The translations under genes and the position numbers were made by a program. DNA of 64,000 nt from Desmodus rotundus (lineage: Eukaryota > Chordata > Mammalia > Chiroptera > Phyllostomidae): contig NC_071397.1 of the NCBI RefSeq assembly GCF_022682495.2, positions 15,157,082 through 15,221,081 on the forward strand, written 5' to 3'. Positions 36,007 through 48,245 of this stretch are shown piece by piece. How positions within the stretch are numbered: the stretch's first letter is position 1; each line of letters starts with the position of its first letter. The notes under the pieces are model-generated. The model was given only the letters and a program-made list of their open reading frames with translations, ran no database searches and was not told where the DNA came from.

Positions 36007-36096
36007 TGTTGATACAGTTACTACGGTGAAGTTGCGACAGAGCTCAAGATATCTGAGATGTATGCTATTCTTTGGTAAAAGGAAGATGAACTCTGG

Positions 36097-36104
36097 TTTT
36101 TATA
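36097..36104 (-). promoter_or_regulatory. DEFB113: TATA box of DEFB113
   Basis: TATAAAAA is read on the minus strand 91-98 bp upstream of the ATG, in the context GCTATAAAAACC. Confidence 0.72.
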
Positions 36105-36329
36105 GCTTTCTCAGGGTGATTACTATTCTGATTAATGCCACCTTTCAAGAATGAGAACATACTTATGTAACTATTGTGAAATAGGAACAAGCAGATGAGA
36201 GGATTTTGTTCTGTTATGACCTCAGTGAGCCAAATGTGAACTCATGTTCAACTACACAAGCAAAGGGTGGTGTTAAAGTCTTTTTAAATACTTGCGCCAA
36301 AAGCCCATAATCAGCAGCAGCATCATTTT

Positions 36330-36545
36330 GACCACCTGCTTTTTCAAACATGTATTATGTGCCAGGAAGTATTCTAAGCACTCTATATGGATTTACTAGT
36401 TTAGTCTTCATGACAAGCTCTATGACACAGAAATGCTTTATTTTTCAGTCAAGGAGATTGTGGCACAGAGGGGTATGTAATTGTCTTAAGTCATATACAT
36501 AGTGGCTGGTGGAGCTGAGGTGAACTCTAGTGTGACATGATGCTA
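36330..36545 (-). repeat. MIR SINE, old
   Basis: 'TATTATGTGCCAGGAAGTATTCTAAGCACTCTATATGG' and 'GTGGCACAGAGGGGTATGTAATTG' match reverse-complement MIR. Confidence 0.85.
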
Positions 36546-36829
36546 GAATCCATCTGCTCAACCTCCACCTTCTTCACTCATAAGTGAGTAATGGGTGTTC
36601 ATCAGGGGAAGTTATTCTCCAAGTACATGGCCTCAGCCAGACACTGTTACTGAAATGCAACTTTTCTACAAACAAAATACTTCAAGAACATAGTTCTAGT
36701 GCTGTTATATTGAATATTCTCCTAGTTATCCTATAAGAACAATCAGTGTAATTCTTTACATACACTGTAATGAGCCAATCATTAGTTTACTCATTCACAG
36801 GGGAGAGCAGTGAGTTAAAACTGAAAAGA

Positions 36830-36955
36830 GCACTGGATTTAGATGCAGAAAACTAATCTTGAGAGCGGGCTCTTCTGTTTACTAGTTGTATATTTGGGAT
36901 AAATTTTCACTTGCTGAATCTCCAGATTCTCTCTTTAAAAGCTAATCAACAAAAC
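36830..36955 (+). repeat. MIR SINE fragment
   Basis: 'AAGAGCACTGGATTTAGATGCAGAAAAC' to 'TGTTTACTAGTTGTATATTTGGGATAAATTTTCAC' is the sense 5' half of MIR, cut off by the LINE-1 end that follows. Confidence 0.75.
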
Positions 36956-36959
36956 AAAC

Positions 36960-37385
36960 AAGGAAGCACAATATAACCAGAGACATTGAAATAAAGAACA
37001 AAATGACAGTAACCAGAAGGGAGGTAGGAGGGAATAATGGGGAAAAGGGGGAAGGGTCATCAAGAAACATGTATAAAGGACAGATGGACAAAGCCAAAGG
37101 GGGCTAGGTTTGAGGGTAGGAAGTGGGGATGGCTGGGGGGGGGAGTGGTGGGGGAAAGATGGAGACAGCTATACTTGAACAACAATTAAAAAAAGAGCGA
37201 AAACAAAGAAAAAAGAAAAATATTTGTCAAATTAAAAAAAAAAACTATATTGGCAGTACCAACCATGTCTACAGGTTTGTGGTGAGGATTAAATAGATAA
37301 ATGTGTAACCATGATGCTTTACACCTGAAACTAGTACAATGTTGAATATAAACTGCAATTGAAAAATAAAAAAAGCTGCTAGAAA
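36960..37385 (+). mobile_element. LINE-1 3' UTR end
   Basis: A purine-rich, GGGA/GGGG-containing stretch (37020-37160) and two A-rich tails, then 'GATGCTTTACACCTGAAACTAGTACAATGTTGAATATAAACTGCAATTGAAAAATAAAA', are typical of LINE-1 3' ends in this mammal group. Confidence 0.7.
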
Positions 37386-37471
37386 TAAGAATTGTTACTC
37401 ATTTCTTTGGGAGTGGATGATGATAAGGAGAAACTAATGCTGTGTTTTCCTAAGTTTAAAAAAGTAATTAT

Positions 37472-37660
37472 AGCCCAGGCTGGGTGGCTCAGTAGGTTGG
37501 AGCACCCTCCCCTACACCAAAAAGTTTGTGGGTTTGATCTTTAGTAAGGGTGCGTACAGGAAGCAAATGATTGATGTCTCAATCGCTCTCTCTCTTCCTC
37601 TCTCTCTCTCTCATCTATTTATCTACCTATCTATCTCTATCTCATCAAGAAAAAACACAT
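37472..37660 (+). mobile_element. Older VES-type SINE
   Basis: 'GCCCAGGCTGGGTGGCTCAGTAGGTTGGAGCA' is a diverged head; a CT-rich and (TCTA)-type tail follows. It differs in the middle from the younger copies and so is a distinct subfamily. Confidence 0.8.
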
Positions 37661-37856
37661 CCTTTGGTGAGGATAAAAAAAATGTGTTTATAATCTTCCA
37701 CTTTAAATGTGGCTTGTGTAAAGGAGAGAGATGAAAGAATTGTCTGGACCAGGTATATTCGCTCCACACAGACGGTATTTTTTGTGACTCCACTTTCTAT
37801 TTTTAGTTTTATATTTACCAAAGGCTTGGTTCTTACTAGATACACAATAAGTAATA

Positions 37857-38100
37857 GTCAACGTTTATTGAACTTTTGCTAAATACTTGTTACTACCTGA
37901 AACCTTTACACTTACCTCAATTAAACATAGCAATAACCTTGTGAAGTATACTTTACTTTTACTGTCATCATTGCACAAGCAGGTAAGTGAGGCTTCGAGG
38001 CCTTCCTCTAACAACTTGTTTAAAGTCACTGTACTGGCAATTACTCTTGCTGATGTTGGACCCCCAAAGCAGCCTGGTTCTTATCCACTATACCAGAATC
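37857..38100 (-). repeat. MIR SINE, old
   Basis: 'TCAACGTTTATTGAACTTTTGCTAAATACTTGTTAC' to 'GGTAAGTGAGGCTTCGAGG' is reverse-complement MIR. Confidence 0.75.
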
Positions 38101-38269
38101 AGTGAATTTGTGAATAACTTCTGAAAGACAATAATGACTTGTTTATTTCTTTATACCTTTTTATAGCATAGCACTAAAATTATTTCAGCTTTATTAAATG
38201 GTAGGTGACTAACAGACCGTAAAAGTGAAAAATGGATTCATGCCCAGAAATAGTAGAAGGATTAGCTGA

Positions 38270-38420
38270 ATCAGTGGTTCCTGACCTTCGAAATCTTTAG
38301 AATCAACTGGGATACACACTCCTGGGCACCACCCACAAATAGCCTCATTCTGTTATTCAGCTGTGTGGTTCAGAAAATCGCACTTTTAAATAAACACCAC
38401 AGATCTTTCCAATGCTGACC
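38270..38420. repeat. MER5-type DNA transposon fragment
   Basis: 'AGTGGTTCCTGACCTTCGAAATCTTTAGAATCAACTGGGA' resembles the MER5 (hAT-Charlie) non-autonomous family. Confidence 0.55.
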
Positions 38421-38669
38421 CAGCTCTGATACCACCCATTCAGCCTCACTCTCTGATTTTGTCGGACTTGAGCTCCTGTACATCACATCACTTCCCATTG
38501 GTATAAGCAGTCTCTTCTCTCCTCTAACCAAGTGTGCCCGGAATGCAGAATGAATCACATTTTCCTCCCCACCAAGCCCAGGACAATGTGGACACCCCTG
38601 AAGCATACATCCAAGCCCCCTCTCGGGGCAGTGAAATCGTGTGGACAGACTGACCTGAGTGTGAGTGTT

Positions 38670-38835
38670 ACTTTGCTCCTACCTGGCTGTGTGGGCCTGG
38701 AGCGAACTGTGTTTCCATTCTGAGTCTCAGTCTTCTTAAGGGTGTTGGGAGTAATATTAGTCATCTTGCATAGATAATGCGAAGATTAAATGATACAAGC
38801 TGAATACTTGATCAGACATAAACTATTGCTTCTTT
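38670..38835 (+). repeat. MIR SINE, old
   Basis: 'TGTGTTTCCATTCTGAGTCTCAGTCTTCTTAAGGGTGTTGGGAGTAATATTAGTCATC' follows the MIR sense order. Confidence 0.65.
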
Positions 38836-40734
38836 CCTTCAATTTCCTATTGTTCCACATTTTACTATGCTCTAGGATTCATAAGCCACTGTGCCACCAG
38901 GGAATGTCACCCTTTGATGGTTCACATGCTTCATGAGTCAGAATACCACCTCTGGATGAAAAATAGTTTAAATAATATAATATAACATATTATATAATAT
39001 AACATAATAATCATTGTATTTATACAGCTGTGTGTGTGCATATATATTTGTGTGCAAATGCATATGTACTTTTGTAGACACATATACTTAGAGATGAAAA
39101 CAAAAAATGAAAAAAGTAGGAATAAAGCAACTAAAATTAAATAATGAAATCTGAGAATATTTACCTATATTTCCCATAGTCCTGACAGAAACATGTCTCT
39201 CAGTGATGTCACAGGTGAAGCACAATTTGTCTTCACTTCTGTCCCCTGTAAAGGTCCTGCTGTAAAGCCCTAGTTTGTTAAAAATTGCCACAGTCCACAG
39301 TACATCTGAGAAAATAGCTTCTAATGTGAGATCACACCAAAATTTATTTTAGGAACTGATTATTAGGAACTAATATTGAGAGCTGCCAACTGCATGCTCA
39401 CACCCCTTTGCAAGTGGCCCACAGCTCTCAGAAAGGAACGAACAAGATTTGTAAAGTATTTCAAAAGTCCATTTAACAGTTCCTTACTTCTAAGCATCCA
39501 TACCCTTAACAAATCACCTGCGTCTAATACCTCTCGACTAGACTGAGTGACTTTAGGGTACAATGTGTGCCTACCCTTCGACATTAGAAAAACCTGGAGT
39601 TGAACCTTAGGCAAGCTTTTACTATAAAAAATGATCTATTTTGAGATCCGGTTTCCTTGTCTATGAAATAGTGATTTTAATATGCAACTTATTAGGCTGT
39701 ACTACATATTAAGTAACACAAGAAACTGACAAAGAAGACACCCACTAACAAGCTTAAAAATTACTCAGTTCTTCCTATGTATTGGCACAACTTAAGGCTC
39801 TAGGATAAAGCAGTAGCAACGTAGCCTGGTCACAGCCATGCTCGGAGCTTAATTTTAAGAGATGAATTGCTCTTCATAAAATTCACTAGAGTGTTAGGAA
39901 AGAAAGTGACTATCAAGAAATGCTCATGAATGAACTCTACCATCCTAAGAAGAGATGGCCAACAAAAAGAGTCTTATTCAGAGAGACCTAAATATTCTGG
40001 AGCAATGAAGTGTGTGAGGAGAAAACAGCAGGCCAGGGAGCTGACAGTGGTAGAGGGGAGCCCAGTGTGCGGCTGGGTTCCACCTCAGTGGGCTTTTGAT
40101 GTCACGGTGAGTGAATTCCCTGGTAGGAGAATAGTTCGGAAGGGAGTAGGAGGAGCAGAGTCCAGGAAGGAGGTAATTTCAGAGACTACTACAGTCTGTG
40201 AGGGAAGACAAGGTGTCTCTCTGAGCTGCCTGTCCGTTGTTCTCCTCACTGCTTACTCTCCCCGTGGTTTCACTAGTTCTCACTTTGAACCTGCCTAAAC
40301 TCCTACCTCTCCGTCTGACCGCAGATGAGGAGAGCCTGTCCCCGATGCTCTGATACATTGTTAGGGCATTGATCATTGATGTGTGTCTGTCCTCTCCTCC
40401 CGGCTTCCTGTGAGTCGTGGGTTGGAATTTCTGTGCTTTCTCGAGGAACAATCTGATAACAGGATTACTGAGCCAAATGGGAATTTAGAGCAGAGTGTTT
40501 CTTTCATCTCACAATGCTTGTGCACTTTAAAGGACATGTACATCCCCCAATAATGTTGCCATCAAATGCACAGACAATAAAACCAGCTACTCCCACATGG
40601 AAAATCTCAGATTAGTTGACAGATTAATATAAATGCTTGAGAGATGAAAGGAGGGAAAAGAGATGAAGAGGGAGGGAGGGAGGGAAAGGAATCACACTGA
40701 TCAGTAGATGGATGCAGCTCTAATGTGTTGCTAA

Positions 40735-40860
40735 AGCAGCGTTTCTTGAACTTCTAATGTGCATGTGAATCACCTGAGTTCTTGTTAAAATGTGGATTCT
40801 AGTTTACTAGGTATGAGGCAGGGCTGAAATGCTCCATTTCTTACAAGCTCTCTTGTGGCA
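40735..40860. repeat. MER5-type DNA transposon fragment
   Basis: 'CTAATGTGCATGTGAATCACCTGAGTTCTTGTTAAAATGTGGATTCTAG' is the characteristic MER5A central sequence. Confidence 0.75.
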
Positions 40861-41837
40861 TAAATGCTCTTTGTCTGTGGAGCATGCGTGGGTGTCAGGG
40901 CCCTAGACCACATCATCTCAGCCAGCATTTGCTATTTCAGAGTTCTTCTATTCATCCTCTCAACGGTGCAGTCACGTGCAGAGGAGTCTCCCCAGCAGTG
41001 TGGTGACGGCAATGCGTTACCGGTACATTATTCCAATGACAACTATTCTTTCACCATCACCAACGCATGTTTTCCTTGTGCTGAAAGTTGGCATAAAGAG
41101 CACAGGTTTTGGTCACACCGTTTTCAGGAAAATGAAATTCTCCAGTTGCTCTCTCTTCCAGTCAGTAAGGTGAGGAGCAGTTCAGAGGGGGGAACAATCA
41201 ATTAAAGAAGGATACAGATCTTTTCAGTGATTTTTTCCCCCTAAAATATACAAAGGAAAAGAAAAAGAATACGTGTTCAGGAAGAGTGTTACCAGTAAAA
41301 ACAAAGCAGCAATGTACAATAAACTCAGGTTTGTATTTCGGGTGAGAGTTAAAGAGAGAAAAAGATAAAGACTCGCTGTTTTGCCCACAGTCTCAGGGCT
41401 TAGCAGTCGCTCCTTCTACACTCTCAGTCTTAATGTTCTTCATCACGAGCTTAGCCCTGTCCTACTCTATTAATCTTGGATTTTTTTATCCACACTACTT
41501 TACTATTTACTTGGATTATACACAGTCATCTGGACAAAACTTCAAGAATGAACTTCTACAATTTTCAAGGAAAAATTCCAATAAATATGTTATTTGCAGA
41601 TACGTGTGCCAGAAAGAAGGAAGACATTAGAAATAACAACCCCTGTGGCTGGCGAGGTTTTCTAAAGGAAGGAGCAACGAGATTACCTATAAGAAGCCCT
41701 CTTGACGTTTGGATGATACACATGTCCATATTTATAGATCACCAGTGTGGCTCATAGTTTAGTTTACTGAATTTTATAAGATTCAGGAACCTATGGCTTA
41801 TCCAGCAGGACTGTAGCTGAAACACTTCACCAACATA

Positions 41838-41879
41838 CATCAAAAAAAAAAAAAAGAAAGAAAGAAAAAAGAAAAAAAT
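41838..41879. repeat. A-rich simple repeat
   Basis: An A run grades into GAAA units. Confidence 0.9.
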
Positions 41880-42607
41880 CCTCCAGGTTGTCACCCATGA
41901 CTTAGTAGTTTTCAGGAGAGTTAAGTTTGTTCATAATGATTCCCTGGAAGTCTCCTGGGCAGTGGTTTTAAGTTTTTGATTCCTGAATCTCTGGTTTTCA
42001 TTTAAAAATTTTTTTATTACCCTTGTTTTTTAAACTACTTCCCCAGCTTCCCCAGTAATTTGTGGAATTATAATAAAAACCATGTGGGTAAAAGTCACTG
42101 GATAATTTGTCTGTGAGCCACAGACACTCTACTTTGAGAGTCACAGCCCACAAGTCTCTCCTGTGCCCTGTAGGGTCCTGCTGCGGCTTCTCGGTTCTGC
42201 TTGCTGGCCGATGTTCTCCTTTGAACTGGCCAGTGTTCACCACCTGTGAGTTTCCTTACACCCCTGCTGCTTGTTTGCAGCTCTGCTTTCCATTGCTGTC
42301 GGAGTGACTTTGCACTTTCCATCTTCTGTCAGTGGGGATCAATTCCCCGGGCTTCTATTGCTATCATTGCTGCTTCAACTAAAGTCTGGGTCCCTCCTTC
42401 CTGACCAATTTAATGACTTTTTTCAAGGTTCCCAAGTGGGGTATCCATGCTCTCTTAATTCCTTACACATCCTCAGTGTGACAGCTGTTTCATGTCACTC
42501 TCATAAAGTGTAATTTCTAGTTCTCTGCCTTGCATAGAACTAAGAATACGTCCTCCCAGACAAACTGTAAAACCTCAAGACTTTTGCTAGGTTTGGTTGT
42601 ACTTTTC

Positions 42608-42833
42608 TTTTTTTCTTTTTGCATTTTTAAACAGATGGTTTTTGTTCATTTTTTTAGAGAGAGGGGAAGGGAGGGACAAAGAGGAGAGAAACATCAGTGT
42701 GTGGTTGCATCTTGAGCGCCCCCCACTGGGGACCTGGCCTGCAGCCCAGGCCTGTGCCCTGACTGGGAATCTATACAGCGACCCTTTGGTTCACAGGCCG
42801 GCACTCAGTCCACTGAGCCACACCAGCCAGGGC
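42608..42833 (-). mobile_element. Bat VES-type SINE, antisense
   Basis: AGAGAGAGGGGAAGGGAGGG starts the reversed tail and CCACTGAGCCACACCAGCCAGGGC ends the reversed head. TGGTTGTACTTTTC and TGGTTGTGCTTTTC flank it as a target duplication with one change. Confidence 0.94.
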
Positions 42834-43831
42834 TGGTTGTGCTTTTCCTACCTCTACCCCACACTGTGCTGCCTCACCCCTTGCTTATAACATTCTAGCT
42901 TTTGGTTTCTTCTTTTGTCTAGTATGTAAAGCTATCTCATTCTAAAAACATAACTAAATAATTAACAATTAAAATTGCTTTTTATTTAAAACTTCTAATG
43001 TTTATAGTAATAAGTGATCTTTATTATCTCTCTCTCTGCTACATTACCAGGACCAGACATCCCTGAGGTTTTTGTTTCTGTGTTAGAATTATGATTTGGC
43101 CTAATGATATGAAGTCTCAAGCATAAATGTGGAAAAGAAATCTATTTAAAAACCAAGATATGTACATGAAACAGTTCTGAAAAAGATAAAAAGGGAGTGT
43201 AAATCTGGAATTTTCTTGTCATCTGATATTTGAACCAGAAGTCAAACAACAATCAATATTCTTTCCTATTTGTTTTTGTAATAATAAAATGTCATCATCT
43301 AAATAATTTGCATCCAAACATTGAAAGATTGAATGACTTGACCTTTGAACTGGTATCTTTCAGCTCTGAGTGTGTGATGTCTGCTATCGATTGATCAGGA
43401 TTGAATGCAATATCTAATAAGTATAGGCTATCTGACAACACATACACAAACACACATAAACATTGAGAAATGTCATCACAAGATTTTCTCCATTCTCATC
43501 TGATTTATTATTTCCAATAAAGAGTGAATCACCCAATATAACAAAGAAAAAAGAGAATTTATTTTAAGGCTAAAAAGATGTCAGATGTAAATTCAATAAA
43601 AGCTGATTTTGAGAAGAGGCAGCTGGAATGTGGGACTGTAACTCACCTCAGCTCTTTTCCTTCCCTGGCTTCTCACTTCTGCTGGTTCATCTTGTCTACA
43701 TCCTCTGTCTCACAGCCAGCTACCTATGTCCTTGTGCACATGTACCATCATGTCATCCCAACCTGACTTGACAGAAACATTCAACTCATATGTTCAACAC
43801 TGGTTGAAATATCTTTTTTTTTTCTTTTTGG

Positions 43832-44015
43832 CCCTGGCTGGGTAGCTTATTTGGTTAGAGTTTCATCCCAATACACCAAGGTTGCAGGTTCGATCACCAG
43901 TCAGGGCACATGAAAGGATCAACCAATGAATGCATAAGTAAGTGGAACAACAAATGAATCTCTTTCTCTCTCTTTCTCTCTCTCAAATCAAACAATAAAT
44001 ATTTTTTTAAAAAAC
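43832..44015 (+). mobile_element. Older VES-type SINE
   Basis: 'GCCCTGGCTGGGTAGCTTATTTGGTTAGAG' and 'AGGTTGCAGGTTCGATCACCAGTCAGGGCAC' form the tRNA-like head; the middle 'GATCAACCAATGAATGCATAAG' marks a subfamily different from the abundant one. The tail is (TCTCTT)n plus A-rich. Confidence 0.88.
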
Positions 44016-44167
44016 AATATATTTCCCCCTGAAATATATAGTATTTATCTTTAGCTGAATAAAAAATACACCATCACATTAATGAAACAAAAATATGTCC
44101 AATGACAAGTAGGTGATTAAAATCTGATTTAACATAAATATTGCTGTTTACACTGATTTATTGACAT

Positions 44168-44700
44168 ACGAGGTATGTCCAGAAGGCATCCAAACATGTA
44201 ACATGAAAAATAGAGACATTTATTGAAGAAGATACAAGATACAAGAAACATTGTACACAGGACAATGACACCTCAGTCCCCATCAAAGTAGGCACCTTGG
44301 GACTTCAGTCAGTTCTTCCACTCGCCATCAGTTACCCCGTTGTATTTTCCTGAATCTCATCAATGGTCTGAAATCTCTTCCTTTTCAAAGGTGATTTTAG
44401 TTTTGGGAAAAGTCAGAAGTCATAGGGTGCCAAATCTAGACTATAGGGGGGCTGAGGCACCTGGGTGACTTGATGTTTTGTCAAAAAACTCTGCATAAGA
44501 AATGAAGCATGAGAGGGCGCATTGTCATGATGAAGCTGCCAATCACCAGTTCCCCATAGCTGTGGCCTTCTGAACCATCCGAATAGTTTCTACAGAGGGA
44601 ATGTTCAAGCTTAATGTAATATTTGATGCACAATTGTTGCTCTGCTTGCTCAATCATTTTTAATTCAACAGCCACACAGTACACACACTCACTCAATCGT
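44168..44700 (-). mobile_element. Internally deleted mariner transposase relic
   Basis: The left end TACGAGGTATGTCCAGAAGG resembles a mariner terminal repeat. The minus strand codes for an N-terminal piece (ELKMIEQAEQQLCIKYY, 44620-44660) and then, directly, for WQLHHDNAPSHASFL and PYSLDLAPYDFWLFPKLKS, the catalytic region of DD34D mariners, the second aspartate being in HHDNAP. The middle of the transposase is missing and stops interrupt the rest. The right terminal repeat was not found. Confidence 0.88.
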
Positions 44701-44819
44701 GTCTACTGCCCCCACTGACCAGTACAGTGCAGTTGTCATTGTTCACATATATGCATTAAGTCCACTCTCCTTGGCTGTCAGGTTACATCCATGTCACGAA
44801 AACTGTTCTTGTTATATTA

Positions 44820-45025
44820 GCCACAGCTGGGCTTTTTTTGGACAGATTCATATGCCAGGCAATGTGCTACAAATTGGAAAACTAGGTGTTGCTACTTTCT
44901 CCATTTTATATAGAAGGGAACCAAAATGTAGGCAAGTAAAATAATTGCTCAAGGTTACACAGCTAGTAAAAAAAAATCAGACTCAACTATCCCTGGACCA
45001 TCTGACCCCAGGCAGTATAACATTA
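44820..45025 (-). repeat. MIR SINE, old
   Basis: 'TATGCCAGGCAATGTGCTACAAATTGG' to 'AATAATTGCTCAAGGTTACACAGCTAGTAAA' is reverse-complement MIR. Confidence 0.8.
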
Positions 45026-45749
45026 ACACCCATGCCCCAGACACTTTAGCTAGTATCTCTCTATGCCAATGCATCTGAAACAAGACAGAGTTCAGCAAAA
45101 CCTACATACTTGGAGGTGAAAGTATAAAAGAAGCAAAGTCACATGAGACAAAAACTAATTGCACCTGTCAAATAACTTTTCCGAGGAAAGTAGTTCTCTA
45201 AGAATATGTGTATATTGGTGTGAATGTTGTTCCTTCCAGGGGGCTGTAAACTTATTTTGTATATTAAAACATCAGGGCTTCATTTTGATGCTACTTAACA
45301 TTTAAATCCCTGCTCTAATTCCAACTGTTCTTATTTTTTGCTCAGAAAGAAACTTCTTATAACTTGGCTTCCCATGTATATTGCTCACAGGGAAAATACA
45401 CACTTATCAGGACAATACATATGATTAATCTACCTAAGAATATGATTTATTATGGTAGCTATGGAATTGGCTTCCTGTGCTAAACAATGTAGACTCAGAT
45501 TGCCTCTGAGACAACTGTGGTAAAGCTGTATAAGGTAACAGTTGAAGGTCTCTGTGGAATCAGCCTTCATGACAACAGACCCAACTTGTCGGCCAAAGGC
45601 AGAGATTTACTAAAATACTTGGTGTGGGTCTATGTTTTGCCTCTGGCTCAGTGAAGCTCTTATGGTTATATGCAACTTGTCTAGGGCATTATTAGGAAAA
45701 ATCAGCAAGTGTAGAGAAGGAGAAAGTAGAGATAAAAAAGAGAGGAGTT

Positions 45750-45969
45750 GCCTTGGCTGGTATAGCTCAGTGGATTGAGTGTGGGCCTGAGAACCAAAGA
45801 GTCGCTGGTTCAATTCCCAGTCAGGGCACATGCCTGGATTGTGGCCCAGGTCCCCCAGTGGGGGGCGTGCGAGAGGCAACCACACAATGAAGTTTCTCTC
45901 CCTCTCTTTCTCCTTCCATCCCCCTCTTTCTAAAAATAAATAAATAAAAATCTTTAAAAAAAAAAAGAA
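45750..45969 (+). mobile_element. Bat VES-type SINE
   Basis: CCTTGGCTGGTATAGCTCAG opens the head and GGTTCAATTCCCAGTCAGGG is the B-box part. AGAGGAGTT flanks it at 45741-45749 and 45970-45978. The 150-codon minus frame crossing it is not a gene. Confidence 0.93.
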
Positions 45970-46979
45970 AGAGGAGTTTTTGAGAGTCATAGCCACTGAG
46001 TTGCTACAAGGAAGAGAAATGTTGTTTCTCTTTTCTTTTCTTTTTTTAATTTTATTTTCCAATTTCAGTTTACTTTTTCTTTTATAATATTTAACATAAT
46101 CACATTTACCAAAATTTGACCTGAACCTAAGCAGTCTTATGTATTTATAGCTGTGTATGTTTGTATGTAGAGGAGTGGAAGGACAGATATTGTATGCTTT
46201 TTGTCACCCTACACCCTTCTTGTGACAAAGGGAACATTTTTATTTTGTCTGAAATATAAATATTTAAATATATTACATTGTATATTGGCTTGCACTGTAC
46301 CCTTAGAGCACTTAATCCAACCTCTTCTTTACTCTTTATAAATTAGTCCTCGCGTTCCTAAACTACATGATGTAGAAATTAAGTATAAATGTTGCCCTTA
46401 GAAGTGATTTTAAAAATGGAATCACACACCTGAAAAAGGCAACACTATGGAGACAGTAAAAGAATCACTTGTTCCCATGGGTAGGAGGAATGCACAGGCA
46501 GAGCACAGAGGATTTTTAGGGCAGTGGAACTATTATGTATGATATTATAGTGGCAAATACATGTCCTCATACATGTGTCAAATGTATGATGAATGTACAA
46601 CACCATGACCAAACCTGATGTAAACTATGGACTTTGGGTCATAGTAATGTGCCAGTATAGGTTTGTAGATTGTAGCAAATATACCACTGTGTTAGGGGAT
46701 GTTGATAATGGGATTACTGTGCATGTGTACAGTCAAGGAATATATGGGAACTTTCTGAATTTTCGCTCAGTTTTGCTGTGAACCTAGAATAGGCCTAAAA
46801 AGTAAATTATATTTTTTTTAAAAATGGAATCAGAAATAAATATTAGTTAAAACCATGAACAGCTATAAAGAAAATCATTATTTCTATTTCCTTATTTTAA
46901 AAATGAGAAAACTAAAGCTCAGAGAATATTAAAAAATACTTTTTCCAAGTTACCATGATTAAAATAGCAATATCTCAAA

Positions 46980-48245
46980 AGTGTTTTTAATTGTTACTCA
47001 CCCTCATGTGATCTTGTAATGGGGTGTAGAGAGGGGTCCCTGAGAAATTTCCCCGAAGCCCATGATTGGGGGAAAGGGCTGATATGGCAGTTAAGACACT
47101 TTACATAACAATGGCAAGTTAAAAGCCATGCTATGCTCCAGGCCAAAGGCACATGGACTTTCAGAATTTGTAGTAACTGGTGACATAGGCGGGGAGGGGA
47201 TTTATACAACACTTGGGTGAGTGGCAGGGAGGTAGAGTCTCCCTTTCACTGGGTACTCTTGCCCTGACTAAAGATGGCAGCTGAAAGAAGGTAAAAAGAC
47301 ACTGGGGAACTGGAAAAAGTAGTTCATTGTAAGAGGGGCCAGATATGAGGTCCTGTAGGAAGCTCCCAGTCAGCATTTAAAATATGGGCGGGCAGAGAGA
47401 AAGGGGCTGGTCCTCCGTGGGGCAGTGAGGAAGCAACAAGAAGTCATGCTGGCTGATAGTATTCCACCATGCAACTGGGTGAAGCAAGGAAGAGGCAGTT
47501 CTGAGGAGATGCAACCATGCAGGCTGCAGTGTAGGAAGGAGGCATGGCTGGTCATAGGGAGTAGGAGCTGGAGTAAGAAAGAGGAAAACCTGCCTAGAGA
47601 ACATGGCAGCAGAGCTGATGGAGCTAGGAATGGCAGGAGCCTGCCTAACCAAGCACAGACCCATGGGAGGTGCTTGGAGCTGAACTGACCTTTGGCCAGG
47701 AATGCTGACTTTTCTCCTCTGCAGGATGTACAGAGAAGCCACTTTCTTAGGACATGTGCCTTTTCTGGACTTCACCGTGATCCAGTGTAATGTGGCATGT
47801 GTTTTCCTAGAATATTACAGGGAGGCTGATGACGATGTACCCCAGATCCTGAAGGCCAGAGCTCCTGCAAGAGGATGGCAACTCTGAAACCCACCAGTAC
47901 ACTTTCCAGAGGGTTTGGAGACCTGTTTGCGCAGCTGGCTTAAGAACAGATAAGGATACGGGGAACTACTGGGCATGGTTTTGTTTTATAGCCTGGTGGG
48001 GAGCCAGGGATGTGCTGGTTCTTGCGGGAGAACAGGGCACTGAGCAGGAATGCTCTGAGCCTCCTGAGGCTGGAATCCTGAAAATAAGAACCTGCTTCCC
48101 TCAACACTAATTGTTGGGTCATGCACCAAGGCGCCATGTGTGTGAGATGCAGTTTGCTTGGTTACAATCCTCCAACACCATTCAGATGGAATCTCTGAGC
48201 TATAAGTTCTGTCTGAAAGTAATAAACATCTAACTCAAAGTAGCT
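46980..48245. repeat. GC-richer block, possibly an LTR element
   Basis: A compact GC-richer region ends with AGTAATAAACATC on the plus strand (48219-48231), as an LTR polyadenylation region might. Frames such as 47377-47775 (132 codons, minus) have no recognisable motif. Classification is uncertain. Confidence 0.3.

Noticed and set aside
45610..46062. 150-codon minus-strand frame
   Set aside because: It runs through a VES-type SINE and its A-rich tail.
47377..47775. 132-codon minus-strand frame rich in Pro, Leu and Ser
   Set aside because: Composition reflects a GC-richer, stop-poor block; an overlapping plus frame is equally open and no motif is seen.
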